Assembly: GCF_024509555.1 (NCBI RefSeq)
Contig: NZ_JAMWEL010000003.1
Span: forward strand, 62,001 to 126,000
Source: Streptococcus suis
Lineage (GTDB): Bacteria > Bacillota > Bacilli > Lactobacillales > Streptococcaceae
Reading direction: 5' to 3'
DNA: 64,000 bases
In this document: positions 42,242 through 48,783 of the stretch, in pieces
Layout of the letters: each line of letters starts with the position of its first letter
How positions within the stretch are numbered: position 1 is the first letter of the stretch
Made by a program: the position numbers and the translations under genes
The notes under the pieces: generated by a model
What the model saw: the letters and a program-made list of their open reading frames with translations, nothing else
The model's database searches: none
Told to the model about the DNA's origin: nothing

Positions 42242-42400
42242 ATGAATACTTTAAAAACATACTTCAAAGGAAATAAAAAAACAATCTACATGGTGTTGAT
42301 TATTGTTGGCTTATTGACCATTTATCCGCCTATTTTTCAAACCATTTACCAAGCAGGTAGAGATTTTGGGCGTAGTTTTGTGAATGCAGTTTTACCGTAA
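42242..42400 (+). CDS. Membrane microprotein with C-terminal YxxGxDFG motif (1 of 3)
   Basis: The 52-aa product (MNTLKTYFKGNKK ...) has one membrane helix and ends QAGRDFGRSFVNAVLP. AAGGAGAGG precedes the ATG. It is the first gene under promoter P1. The motif IYQAGRDFG recurs as LYQIGYEFG at 42441 and IYSAGQDFG at 46739. No leader with a double glycine is present. It may be an immunity or accessory peptide of the bacteriocin region, or itself a leaderless antimicrobial. Confidence 0.6.
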   Translation: MNTLKTYFKGNKKTIYMVLIIVGLLTIYPPIFQTIYQAGRDFGRSFVNAVLP

Positions 42401-42440
42401 ATATGTTGATAGGATAGGAAATTTTAAAGGAGAGAAAGCG

Positions 42441-42602
42441 ATGAAAAAAATGAAAACTGTTAAGGATAGTCAACCGTGGTCAGAGCGTGAAAAAGTTTTG
42501 CTCTTGTTACTTTTGGTTAGTGTGATTGATATTCCGTCTCTCATTGATACCCTATATCAAATTGGTTATGAATTTGGTCAGGCTCTTGCACTTTGGTTTT
42601 AG
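42441..42602 (+). CDS. Membrane microprotein with C-terminal YxxGxEFG motif (2 of 3)
   Basis: The 53-aa product starts at ATG 42441 behind AAAGGAGAG. It has a polar basic N-terminus (MKKMKTVKDSQPWSEREK), a Leu-rich helix, and the tail TLYQIGYEFGQALALWF. It is related in layout and tail motif to 42242 and 46739. In the P1 operon. Confidence 0.6.
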   Translation: MKKMKTVKDSQPWSEREKVLLLLLLVSVIDIPSLIDTLYQIGYEFGQALALWF

Positions 42603-42675
42603 TAAATGATGAGATGATTTTACGGAATGTGTTTGTCGGTGCATTTTATACGCGTATCGTAGGAGGAATAATTTT

Positions 42676-42843
42676 ATGATTTGGCTTATTAAACTTCTTT
42701 TGATTGTTGTGATTTCTATTCCTGTAACAAGTATTTTACAGCCTCTTCACAACCATTACTTAAATGGAGTCACGGTTGCGGTCATTTCCGTCATTGTGTC
42801 CCATTTAGTGGATAAATATGGGAAAGGTGGGGATGAAGTATGA
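42676..42843 (+). CDS. 55-aa membrane protein of the bacteriocin region
   Basis: ATG 42676 follows GTAGGAGGAA. The product begins MIWLIKLLLIVVISIPVTSI, has two hydrophobic helices and ends HLVDKYGKGGDEV. Its stop overlaps the start of the next gene (ATGA), so the two small membrane proteins are coupled and may form a complex. Function unknown. Confidence 0.6.
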   Translation: MIWLIKLLLIVVISIPVTSILQPLHNHYLNGVTVAVISVIVSHLVDKYGKGGDEV

Positions 42844-43028
42844 GTAAAGAGCTGAAAAGGATGTTGAAACTCGGGACACTTTTCCTTGCCTTATTTATCT
42901 TTAATATGTTTTTTCTTAAATGGTTGTCTGTTATAGGATTTGTTATTCATTTTAGCGAAATTAGTTATTTGGTTCCACCGCTGTTTTCAGTCATCGTTCT
43001 ATCGATGATTGAAAAAAGAGAAGCATGA
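42840..43028 (+). CDS. 62-aa membrane protein of the bacteriocin region
   Basis: The product has a basic N-terminus (MSKELKRMLKLG), two hydrophobic helices (about 12-32 and 42-55) and ends IEKREA. It overlaps the previous gene by 4 bp. Last gene of the P1 operon. Confidence 0.6.
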   Translation: MSKELKRMLKLGTLFLALFIFNMFFLKWLSVIGFVIHFSEISYLVPPLFSVIVLSMIEKREA

Positions 43029-43047
43029 AAACGACTTAATGAAAAAA

Positions 43048-43118
43048 TGGTCATTCATTACAAAATATCGACAGTTCATGACATGGATGAAAAAATCGGG
43101 CTGATTTGGCTTATACTA
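43048..43118 (+). promoter_or_regulatory. BlpR/ComE-type promoter P2
   Basis: Direct repeats GTCATTCAT (43051-43059) and ACAGTTCAT (43072-43080) are 21 bp apart; the -10 box is TATACT (43113-43118). The second repeat differs from P1 at one base. Confidence 0.78.
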
Positions 43119-43151
43119 AATGTGTAAAGAAACAAAAAAGGAGACACGAAC

Positions 43152-43313
43152 ATGAATACTTTAAAAACAATTGTTAAACACCGGCATTTCCACTCCCTAC
43201 TTGTAGGACTCGGAGCAGGAGCTATCATTGGTCTATGGGGAGTGTATTATGGAATGATTTACCTACTCAGTTACCTTGTCATTAGAGGGTTGAGTTCTGT
43301 GGTTAAAAAATAA
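43152..43313 (+). CDS. 53-aa membrane protein with GxGAGA segment
   Basis: ATG 43152 follows AAAAAAGGAGA. The product shares its first six codons (MNTLKT) with 42242, which shows that the copied promoter module extends into the coding start, but the rest differs: a His-rich stretch, then LLVGLGAGAIIGLWGVYYG and a second helix, ending SSVVKK. The glycine-rich helix resembles class II bacteriocins, but no double-glycine leader is seen. First gene after P2. Confidence 0.55.
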   Translation: MNTLKTIVKHRHFHSLLVGLGAGAIIGLWGVYYGMIYLLSYLVIRGLSSVVKK

Positions 43314-43326
43314 GGAGGAAAATAAG

Positions 43327-43509
43327 ATGAAAATGACGAAAATGATGAAAACTATTTTAGCCGTACTATTCTATTTTTGTTTAGACTATGTAATGAGAGA
43401 GTGGCTTGGCTTTGGTAGCCTTGGTTACTGGGCTCTATCCGTTCCAAACTTTTTGCTTCTAGTGATGTTGCTCAAACGTAACTATCAGGAACACAAGCAA
43501 GTACACTGA
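43327..43509 (+). CDS. 60-aa membrane protein of the bacteriocin region
   Basis: ATG 43327 follows TAAGGAGG. The product has an N-terminal KMTKMMK, a helix with aromatic residues, the middle MREWLGFGSLGYW, a second helix and a basic tail RNYQEHKQVH. Possibly immunity protein of 43152; function unknown. Confidence 0.55.
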   Translation: MKMTKMMKTILAVLFYFCLDYVMREWLGFGSLGYWALSVPNFLLLVMLLKRNYQEHKQVH

Positions 43510-43541
43510 AGTTGACTGGCTGGCTTGAAAGGAAATTGGTT

Positions 43542-43661
43542 ATGGATAATCTAAAAATAATTAAAAATGGGAGAAGTGAGCAGATTATTTCTTTTGCTAA
43601 TCAATGGAGGCCTGGTATTGGTTTGTCCTATTGCGAGATTGGTCAACAATACTACTGTTAA
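43542..43661 (+). CDS. 39-aa peptide ending in a two-Cys aromatic tail
   Basis: ATG 43542 lies 8 bp after GAAAGGA. The product starts MDNLKIIKNGRSEQIISF and ends NQWRPGIGLSYCEIGQQYYC. It is soluble, with only two cysteines, both in the last twelve residues, so a small ring is possible. This does not look like the surrounding membrane microproteins. It could be a modified or circularised antimicrobial or signal peptide, or a chance ORF. Last gene after P2; a terminator-like hairpin follows. Confidence 0.45.
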   Translation: MDNLKIIKNGRSEQIISFANQWRPGIGLSYCEIGQQYYC

Positions 43662-43677
43662 TTAGGTTCATAGGATG

Positions 43678-43709
43678 ACACCTCGAATAGTCATTTGGGG
43701 TGTTTTCGT
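43678..43709 (+). terminator. Terminator-like hairpin after the P2 operon
   Basis: ACACC and GGTGT with further partial pairing flank a 16-base loop and are followed by TTTT. Moderate quality. Confidence 0.45.
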
Positions 43710-43744
43710 TTGCTAGAAGAAATTTAAAATATTGGAGGCTGATG

Positions 43745-43912
43745 TTGACTAAATCGCATCAAGTCAATGCTTCTAGTCAGTTTGTACGAGATACAAAGGA
43801 GGTCATTTTTTGCATAAATATATTAGGAACTTATGAATCGACACTTGAGAGATTTAGAGTGGAATTCTCGGAGGTTATTGATTACAAGCATTGTAAATGC
43901 CTTTGTGGATAG
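43745..43912 (+). CDS. Doubtful small ORF
   Basis: A 55-codon frame (start TTG 43745 or ATG 43742, with TTGGAGG just upstream) encodes a polar peptide with two Cys close together at the end (HCKCLCG). Codon use is unremarkable and no relatives are recognised. It may be a decayed remnant, because the following 450 bp contain no gene. Confidence 0.25.
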   Translation: MTKSHQVNASSQFVRDTKEVIFCINILGTYESTLERFRVEFSEVIDYKHCKCLCG

Positions 43913-43941
43913 CTGATGTTTTATGTTTATGAATAAATAGT

Positions 43942-44036
43942 TTGAAATTTGTTTAAAATCTGCTATACTAAGTTAGAAAGATGTAGTGCAAAGCACACCA
44001 AAGCCCTTAGAAATTGCAGTTTCTGAGGGCTTTTTT
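43942..44036 (+). ncRNA. Putative small RNA with own promoter and terminator
   Basis: TTGAAA (43942-43947), a 16-bp spacer and TATACT (43964-43969) form a promoter; the transcript would start near 43976 and end about 60 nt later at the strong terminator AAGCCCTTAGAAA/TTTCTGAGGGCTT (44001-44013/44020-44032) plus six T. It contains a small hairpin GTGC-AAA-GCAC and no ORF with a ribosome site. The strong boundaries suggest a stable sRNA. Function unknown. Confidence 0.4.
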
Positions 44037-44320
44037 ACGTTCTCTAGTTTGAGAGATTAACGGGTGTGGTTTGGGCTAGCTGTGGTCGTTGTACTTGCTA
44101 TCTAGCCACTTGCAAATGCAGTATGCAGCTACATTTGCCCTAACAGCAAGTAAGAGCTCTAAGATGTAATGCAATGCTATTCACCCCCTTTCACGAACTC
44201 CTATTGAAGAACGCAATCGGTTACCGACAGCAATATTATTTCATCATAATATATATGGTTTTTATGTAGAAATCATAGTTCAAACTATTTTAGTTGATTT
44301 TACAATCTGTCACTTTCAAC
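44037..44320. other. Gene-free stretch in the bacteriocin region
   Basis: About 280 bp with no supported gene, repeat or promoter that I can see. The sequence looks like decayed intergenic DNA. Confidence 0.4.
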
Positions 44321-44347
44321 TCCAGTCAAAAGGCTGGATTTTTTTGC
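44321..44347 (+). terminator. Copied terminator ahead of promoter P3
   Basis: TCCAG-TCAAAAGG-CTGGA followed by TTTTTTT is nearly identical to the hairpin at 42097 including the downstream GCATTTTCTCGAAAAAATGG, showing that terminator and promoter were duplicated as one unit. Confidence 0.65.
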
Positions 44348-44361
44348 ATTTTCTCGAAAAA

Positions 44362-44432
44362 ATGGTCATTCATTACAAAATATCGCCCGTTCATGACATG
44401 AATGAAAAAATCGGGCTGATTTGGCTTATACT
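44362..44432 (+). promoter_or_regulatory. BlpR/ComE-type promoter P3
   Basis: Direct repeats GTCATTCAT (44365-44373) and CCCGTTCAT (44386-44394) are 21 bp apart; -10 TATACT (44427-44432). Confidence 0.78.
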
Positions 44433-44466
44433 AAGAGTGTAAAAAATAAGAACAAGGAGAAACGAG

Positions 44467-44676
44467 ATGGCAGTGAAAAAGAAAATTGCTATGACAGAAG
44501 AACAATTGCTACATATCGCTATGATAGTCTATACCTTGTATGTGCTGTACTTACTTGTCACCAAGAATTTTGTACCACGCTTCATAACTCCCTATGGACT
44601 GTACCTATTTGTTCTCGTTGAAGAAAAATTAGAGAAATTTTGCAAAAAACTATATCACAACTTAATGAATCGATAA
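44467..44676 (+). CDS. 69-aa membrane protein with PYGLYL motif (paralogue of 44787)
   Basis: ATG 44467 follows AAGGAGA. The product begins MAVKKKIAMTEEQLLHIAMI, has two hydrophobic helices joined by a short loop with the motif TPYGLYLFVLVEEKLEK, and a basic end. The gene at 44787 is a paralogue (shared PYG-x-YL and EK-x-EK patterns). Each gene has its own repeated promoter. Immunity or accessory role is likely but unproven. Confidence 0.6.
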   Translation: MAVKKKIAMTEEQLLHIAMIVYTLYVLYLLVTKNFVPRFITPYGLYLFVLVEEKLEKFCKKLYHNLMNR

Positions 44677-44679
44677 AAA

Positions 44680-44750
44680 ATGGTCATTCATTACAAAATA
44701 ACGACCGTTCATGACATGGATGAAAAATTTGGGCTGAGTTGGCTTATACT
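44680..44750 (+). promoter_or_regulatory. BlpR/ComE-type promoter P4
   Basis: Direct repeats GTCATTCAT (44683-44691) and ACCGTTCAT (44704-44712) are 21 bp apart; -10 TATACT (44745-44750). It begins right after the preceding stop codon, leaving no terminator between. Confidence 0.78.
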
Positions 44751-44786
44751 AAGAGTGTAAAGAAAACAAGAACAGGAGAAACAAAG

Positions 44787-45017
44787 ATGAGAGAAAAAAA
44801 GGAAATTATTATTACAGGGAAACATGTATTACACACAACAATGCTTGTATTACACACAACAATGCTTGTATATACCTTCTTTATTGGATTTGCATTCATT
44901 AGACAGGATCTTGAGTTGCCGATGTTGATACCATACGGATTCTATCTACTTACCCTTATTCTTGAAAAAATGGAAAAAAGTGGCAAATCGTTATTTGAAA
45001 TCAAAATTGAGCGTTAA
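44787..45017 (+). CDS. 76-aa membrane protein with internal 7-residue tandem duplication
   Basis: ATG 44787 follows AACAGGAGA. The product is a paralogue of 44467 (IPYGFYLLTLILEKMEKSGK). In the first helix the heptapeptide LHTTMLV is repeated twice, from an exact 21-bp tandem repeat in the DNA, which lengthens the membrane segment. The paralogue has only one copy. First gene after P4. Confidence 0.6.
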   Translation: MREKKEIIITGKHVLHTTMLVLHTTMLVYTFFIGFAFIRQDLELPMLIPYGFYLLTLILEKMEKSGKSLFEIKIER

Positions 45018-45044
45018 GGAAAATGATAGTGAGGAGAATTGAAG

Positions 45045-45227
45045 ATGAAGAATAAAAAATTTTATGCAGTATTGATTGCTATTGCACTATGTTTGGTGTT
45101 TAAGATTAGTGCGAACGTGTCAGGCGATAGCCTTAAAGATTTTTTCAATGTTTTGGCAGTTAGCATCCCAGGTTCAATCATTACTTTTACTGCTTTAACG
45201 AATAAGGAACAAAACAAGGAAAAGTAA
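45045..45227 (+). CDS. 60-aa membrane protein of the P4 operon
   Basis: ATG 45045 lies 8 bp after GAGGAG. The product starts MKNKKFYAVLIAIALCLVF (helix one), has a short loop NVSGDSLKDFF, a second helix and the polar end NKEQNKEK. Function unknown. Confidence 0.55.
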   Translation: MKNKKFYAVLIAIALCLVFKISANVSGDSLKDFFNVLAVSIPGSIITFTALTNKEQNKEK

Positions 45228-45261
45228 GTTAGTAAAGAAAACAAGAACAAGGAGAAAATAT

Positions 45262-45471
45262 ATGACTAAATTTGAAACAATGGATAAAATGAATACAAAC
45301 TTTGGAGCACTAACAGAAGAAGAATTGATGAATGTTGATGGAGGTCTATTACCTGTTGTTGTAGGTGGAGTTGTGGTTGGCTGGAAAGTAGCTGCTGGGG
45401 TTACTGCAGCAGTTATTGCAGGAGGTGTAGCAATTGGAGCTGCTGCAGGATATTTTGCAAATCGTCCTTAA
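45262..45471 (+). CDS. Class II bacteriocin precursor with double-glycine leader
   Basis: The 69-aa precursor starts at ATG 45262 behind AACAAGGAGA. Residues 1-28 form a typical double-glycine leader (MTKFETMDKM ... LTEEELMNVDGG); the predicted 41-residue mature peptide (LLPVVVGG ... GYFANRP) is hydrophobic and rich in Gly, Ala and Val with GxxxG-type spacings, as in two-peptide or one-peptide class II bacteriocins. A second bacteriocin peptide is not adjacent. Processing needs a peptidase-containing ABC transporter, which is not in this window. The small membrane protein at 45486 is the probable immunity protein. Confidence 0.88.
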   Translation: MTKFETMDKMNTNFGALTEEELMNVDGGLLPVVVGGVVVGWKVAAGVTAAVIAGGVAIGAAAGYFANRP

Positions 45472-45485
45472 AGGGGTATTGAATT

Positions 45486-45665
45486 ATGAAGTATTTACCT
45501 GAAGTTGTAATATTTAGTGCCGCTTTATTACATTTTACTTCACTGGTTGTCAGTGATGTTTTAGGAATAAAACTACCTAGTGTATTGACGGCGCCGTATG
45601 TGCCTTTTATTATATTGTTAGCATTATTGATGCTTGTATTATACAAAGACTGGAAAGAAGGATAG
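45486..45665 (+). CDS. 59-aa membrane protein, likely bacteriocin immunity
   Basis: ATG 45486 follows AAAGGGG, 14 bp after the bacteriocin stop. The product begins MKYLPEVVIFSAALLHFTSL, has two hydrophobic helices (about 6-26 and 37-53) and ends LYKDWKEG. Position directly after the bacteriocin gene and the small two-helix layout are typical of immunity proteins. Assignment is by context only. Confidence 0.6.
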   Translation: MKYLPEVVIFSAALLHFTSLVVSDVLGIKLPSVLTAPYVPFIILLALLMLVLYKDWKEG

Positions 45666-45788
45666 GATATGAATTGCTAACTATTATAAACATTTATAAT
45701 TTGTAAAAATTATATTAGGTGTATCGGAGAGAGATTTATATCATATATTCCGCTACCTTTTTGAGCTTTACGGGAAGGAGAAATAAAA

Positions 45789-46012
45789 ATGGAAAACAAA
45801 CATCAAATGATGACTATCAAAGAAAGAATAAAATTATGCAGTTCTTGCAAGGGCTTGTTGAAGGAATTTTGGTCACTGCCGTTCTTATTCACCTAGTGGC
45901 TTGGCTTGTTCTTGGAAAAACAGTAGATGTTTTATCATATAATTTCTATCCAATGCTCTTTATTGCATTGTATTTCCTAATGAAAGTGAGTAAGACTAAA
46001 AAGGAGGACTAG
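45789..46012 (+). pseudogene. Small membrane protein gene, apparently frameshifted
   Basis: A good start (GGGAAGGAGA then ATG 45789) opens MENKHQMMTIKERIK, but the frame then stops at 45896. From about 45836 another frame carries the plausible body MQFLQGLVEGILVTAVLIHL ... KVSKTKKED with two membrane helices. Joining the two needs a one-base change near the A-rich run at 45826-45833. So either the gene is broken by an indel, or translation begins at ATG 45836 (58 aa). Next gene starts 3 bp after the stop. Confidence 0.5.
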
Positions 46013-46015
46013 CTT

Positions 46016-46717
46016 ATGAAACGTGTTAAAAATATTTTAAAATTTATTGGTTTGATTTTTGTCATCGTTGCGATTAACATAACTCCGATGCGATTTATTG
46101 CCATACAGGATTCGATGTCAGGTGCCATGCAGTGGGTTTCTGGCATTGGCTATCTAGTCATTGCGACAGCTATTGTGGTGTGGACTTGGAAACGGTATAA
46201 GAAAGGTCTACCTGACCAGCAAAAACGGTTCACATTTACTTGGAAAGATTTTGGGTTTGCTCTGCTATTTTTCTTGGCCGGACGAGTTATCGGTATTGGC
46301 GGAACGTTATTGACCCAGTTGGTAACTGGTAATGCCACCACGGCCAACGATGCAGCACTTTTGGCTACAAATGAGCAATTGGCGAAGATGTTTCCGCTAT
46401 ACTTTATTGCCTTTCATATTGCAATAGGCGTTTTTGCTCCTTTTATGGAAGAGCTCGTTTTCAGAGGTTTGTTTAGCAGATATTTCTTCAAAGAACATCA
46501 AAAATGGCTAAAATTGATAATCAGTTCAGCTGTCTTTGCTCTTCTTCATGCGATTCATCCAATTGAATTACTACTTTACTTCTTGCTGGGGGCAGTCTGC
46601 TATTTGGCTTATGCTCGCCGTGGCAATATTGTGGATGCGATTCTTGTTCATATCTTGAACAATAGCTTGATGGTTATCTTTTCAATTATTGGTTACTTAT
46701 TGGTACTGTTTGGTTAG
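46016..46717 (+). CDS. CPBP/Abi family intramembrane protease-like protein (1 of 3)
   Basis: The 233-aa membrane protein has about seven spans and the CPBP motifs EELVFRGLFSRYF (about 140), FALLHAIHP (about 178) and HILNNSLM (about 213). Members near bacteriocin genes (PlnI-like, Abi) often give self-immunity or process peptides. GGAGG precedes the ATG. All expected catalytic residues (EE, R, H, H) are present. Confidence 0.87.
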   Translation: MKRVKNILKFIGLIFVIVAINITPMRFIAIQDSMSGAMQWVSGIGYLVIATAIVVWTWKRYKKGLPDQQKRFTFTWKDFGFALLFFLAGRVIGIGGTLLTQLVTGNATTANDAALLATNEQLAKMFPLYFIAFHIAIGVFAPFMEELVFRGLFSRYFFKEHQKWLKLIISSAVFALLHAIHPIELLLYFLLGAVCYLAYARRGNIVDAILVHILNNSLMVIFSIIGYLLVLFG

Positions 46718-46738
46718 TGATGTTAAAGGAGTTCGGTT

Positions 46739-46933
46739 ATGACAATGATGGAAACATTAGATAAAAAATACCAAGAATTTGAAACAGCTTATGAGTCTTC
46801 CCCGTTTGCAATGAAATTCTTGGTCTGGGTAGGAGTAGCTCTGACCTTGATGACACTTGGATCAGTTCTTGTACCAGCGATATATTCAGCAGGGCAAGAT
46901 TTCGGGGAATTTCTATATTCTGTTTTTGGATGA
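46739..46933 (+). CDS. Membrane microprotein with C-terminal YxxGxDFG motif (3 of 3)
   Basis: The 64-aa product starts at ATG 46739 behind AAAGGAG. A polar N-terminus (MTMMETLDKKYQEFETAYES) leads to one helix and the tail IYSAGQDFGEFLYSVFG. The tail matches those at 42242 and 42441. The N-terminus differs strongly, so the conserved part is helix plus tail. Confidence 0.6.
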   Translation: MTMMETLDKKYQEFETAYESSPFAMKFLVWVGVALTLMTLGSVLVPAIYSAGQDFGEFLYSVFG

Positions 46934-46955
46934 GAGAGTGGTAGAAAATAAAATG

Positions 46956-46982
46956 AAAAAAGCTGAGCAATCAGCTTTTTGT
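46956..46982. terminator. Terminator after 46739
   Basis: AAAAGCTGA and TCAGCTTTT flank a GCAA loop, with A- and T-runs on either side, so it may act in both directions. Confidence 0.8.
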
Positions 46983-47027
46983 TTACACTCGTTTCGTTAG
47001 ACTTGTTGAAGGTGGGGGAGTTGCTCC

Positions 47028-47369
47028 TTATTTGAGGGTTTGCTTGAATAGATTGTCTAGGTTGTTTAGATAGTCTGTCCTTGCTCCTCTAATGCGAAGG
47101 ACATCTACACGTGAGCCACGAATCAAATAGAAGATGAGGTGCTGTTTTCCAGGAATCATCCTTGTTTTTCCTTCTGGGAATAATGCTTGTCCCAGACGAG
47201 CGTCAAGGTCAATATATCCCTCTGGAAATATTTCTAAGGTCAAGATAGCTGTGCTTAGAGATGCAAGCACCTTTCGAGCACTTGATTCTGAAAATTCACG
47301 GACATAATACTGGTAGATTTCCTCTAAATCTTGTTCGGCTTTAGCAGATAAATGTACTTCATAGACCAT
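47028..47369 (-). CDS. RelE/ParE-family toxin
   Basis: The 113-aa toxin starts at ATG 47369, overlapping the antitoxin gene by 11 bp. The pattern MVYEVHLSAKAEQDLEEIYQYY and the C-terminal strand LIFYLIRGSRVDVLRIRGARTDY are those of the RelE/ParE superfamily. The second gene of an antitoxin-toxin operon. Whether it cleaves mRNA or poisons gyrase cannot be told from sequence alone. Confidence 0.85.
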   Translation of the reverse strand: MVYEVHLSAKAEQDLEEIYQYYVREFSESSARKVLASLSTAILTLEIFPEGYIDLDARLGQALFPEGKTRMIPGKQHLIFYLIRGSRVDVLRIRGARTDYLNNLDNLFKQTLK

Positions 47370-47646
47370 ATTTGGCGAATACCTCACGAGCAGGTGTCGT
47401 GTGTCCTGATAAAACTTCTTGGTAGCCTTCATCAAGCTCTGCAATCAACTCATCTAGAAAAGCCTCTGCACGCGCCTCTTCTACTGTTTTTATTGGCAAA
47501 TCTTGCTCTTCAACCACCCTTTCTACAAATAAATTAAGAGCATCAGAAAGGGTCATATCTTTTTCTGATAAGATTATTTTTGCTTGTTCCAATAATTGTG
47601 CATTTACTCTAAAATTATATTGTCTATCCCTAACCAATCCTGCCAT
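47359..47646 (-). CDS. RelB/DinJ-type antitoxin
   Basis: The 95-aa antitoxin starts MAGLVRDRQYNFRVNAQLLEQ and has the ribbon-helix-helix pattern NFRVNAQLLEQAKIILSEKDMTLSDALNLFV at its N-terminus, then an acidic toxin-binding region ending REVFAKYGL. It neutralises the downstream toxin and represses the operon. The pair interrupts the bacteriocin region on the opposite strand. Confidence 0.83.
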   Translation of the reverse strand: MAGLVRDRQYNFRVNAQLLEQAKIILSEKDMTLSDALNLFVERVVEEQDLPIKTVEEARAEAFLDELIAELDEGYQEVLSGHTTPAREVFAKYGL

Positions 47647-47761
47647 TGTCTTCAACTCCAAATTCTAATATGTATAACAATAGTGTAGCTATTTGTTTTA
47701 CATCTGTCAAGCGATAATCTGGTACTGAATATCTTGGATAAGATTCGGTGACTTCGAAAAA

Positions 47762-47832
47762 ATGGTCATTCATTACAAAATAACGACCGTTCGTGACAGG
47801 GATGAGAATAGTGTGTTGATTTGCTATATACT
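47762..47832 (+). promoter_or_regulatory. BlpR/ComE-type promoter P5
   Basis: Direct repeats GTCATTCAT (47765-47773) and ACCGTTCGT (47786-47794) are 21 bp apart; -10 TATACT (47827-47832), extended by TGCTA. The downstream part differs from P1-P4, so this copy is the most diverged. Confidence 0.72.
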
Positions 47833-47871
47833 AAGTTCATAAAAAGATTGGATTAGAACGGGAGAGTAGCA

Positions 47872-48522
47872 ATGGTTCATTGGATAAAAAGCATAGTACA
47901 GGTTTTATTGTTAACCTTAGTCATACAAGTCCCCTTCATTGCTGAGATGAGTTGGGGGAATATAGATGAACACCTACTTGGTTATATCCTACATGTGTTT
48001 TGTTGGATTCTTCTCACTCTTTTCGTTTTTAGGTTATTGGAAACTCTTCGGAAAAACTGTCGTGACAATAGTTTAGAGGCAAAAGGCTATAGCTATGGTA
48101 AATTGTTTGGATTGGTTATTTTGGTAATCATTATTAAAATTTTACTATTAAATGTTTCCTTGCGATTATCTGGCTCGACGGTTGATAATAGTAGTATGTT
48201 GGAGCTATTTCAGTCGAAATATGGCTGGATGGCCTTGCTCAGTACAAATATTCTCTCTCCTATCCGAGAAGAGTATCTCTATAGGGAAATCTTTCAGGAG
48301 AGAATAAGGAGTAAGCCCTATCCAATCATTAGCGTGTTAATTACAGCCATTTTATTTGCTTTTGTACATAGTTATGAAATTTCTTTTAGTTTCTGGTCGG
48401 CACTTTTTCCAGGATTTTTGTTTTCTTGGATTTACTATAAAACGAACGATCTCAAATATCCGATAGTGGCACATATTTTGTCGAACAGTATTGTGACCGT
48501 TTTAAATGTTATAAGTGTTTAA
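47872..48522 (+). CDS. CPBP/Abi family membrane protein (2 of 3)
   Basis: The 216-aa protein has about six spans and CPBP motifs: REEYLYREIFQERI (about 142), FAFVHSYEIS (about 165) and HILSNSIV (about 203). It has R-E-E in place of the usual E-E pair start but keeps both His. It is the first gene under P5 and is probably an immunity or processing factor of the regulon. Confidence 0.83.
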   Translation: MVHWIKSIVQVLLLTLVIQVPFIAEMSWGNIDEHLLGYILHVFCWILLTLFVFRLLETLRKNCRDNSLEAKGYSYGKLFGLVILVIIIKILLLNVSLRLSGSTVDNSSMLELFQSKYGWMALLSTNILSPIREEYLYREIFQERIRSKPYPIISVLITAILFAFVHSYEISFSFWSALFPGFLFSWIYYKTNDLKYPIVAHILSNSIVTVLNVISV

Positions 48523-48585
48523 AGGTGTGAACATTGTGAAAAACAATTGAGTAGCCTATAAATGACAATGGAAAGGAGAGAGAAT

Positions 48586-48756
48586 ATGAAAATGCTAAAA
48601 TTGATAACTATTATTCCCTTGTTTGTACTATTAATGATGGGAATACTAAACTTGTTTCGAGTGACAGACTGCTTGCGATATATTTTAAATATACTGGGGT
48701 TAGTAGGAATATTAATTCTAAGTTATCATACATATAAAAAGAACACTCGGAATTAG
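48586..48756 (+). CDS. 56-aa two-span membrane protein
   Basis: ATG 48586 follows AAAGGAGAG. The product starts MKMLKLITIIPLFVLLMMG, has a second helix YILNILGLVGILILSY and a basic end (KKNTRN). It lies between two CPBP genes in the P5 operon. Function unknown. Confidence 0.55.
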   Translation: MKMLKLITIIPLFVLLMMGILNLFRVTDCLRYILNILGLVGILILSYHTYKKNTRN

Positions 48757-48783
48757 TTGTAATAGATAAAAAATGAGTAGAAT

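Noticed and set aside
42138..47832. CRISPR array suggested by five similar repeats
   Set aside because: The repeats are promoters with a fixed -10 box, spaced hundreds to thousands of bases apart and each followed by a gene.
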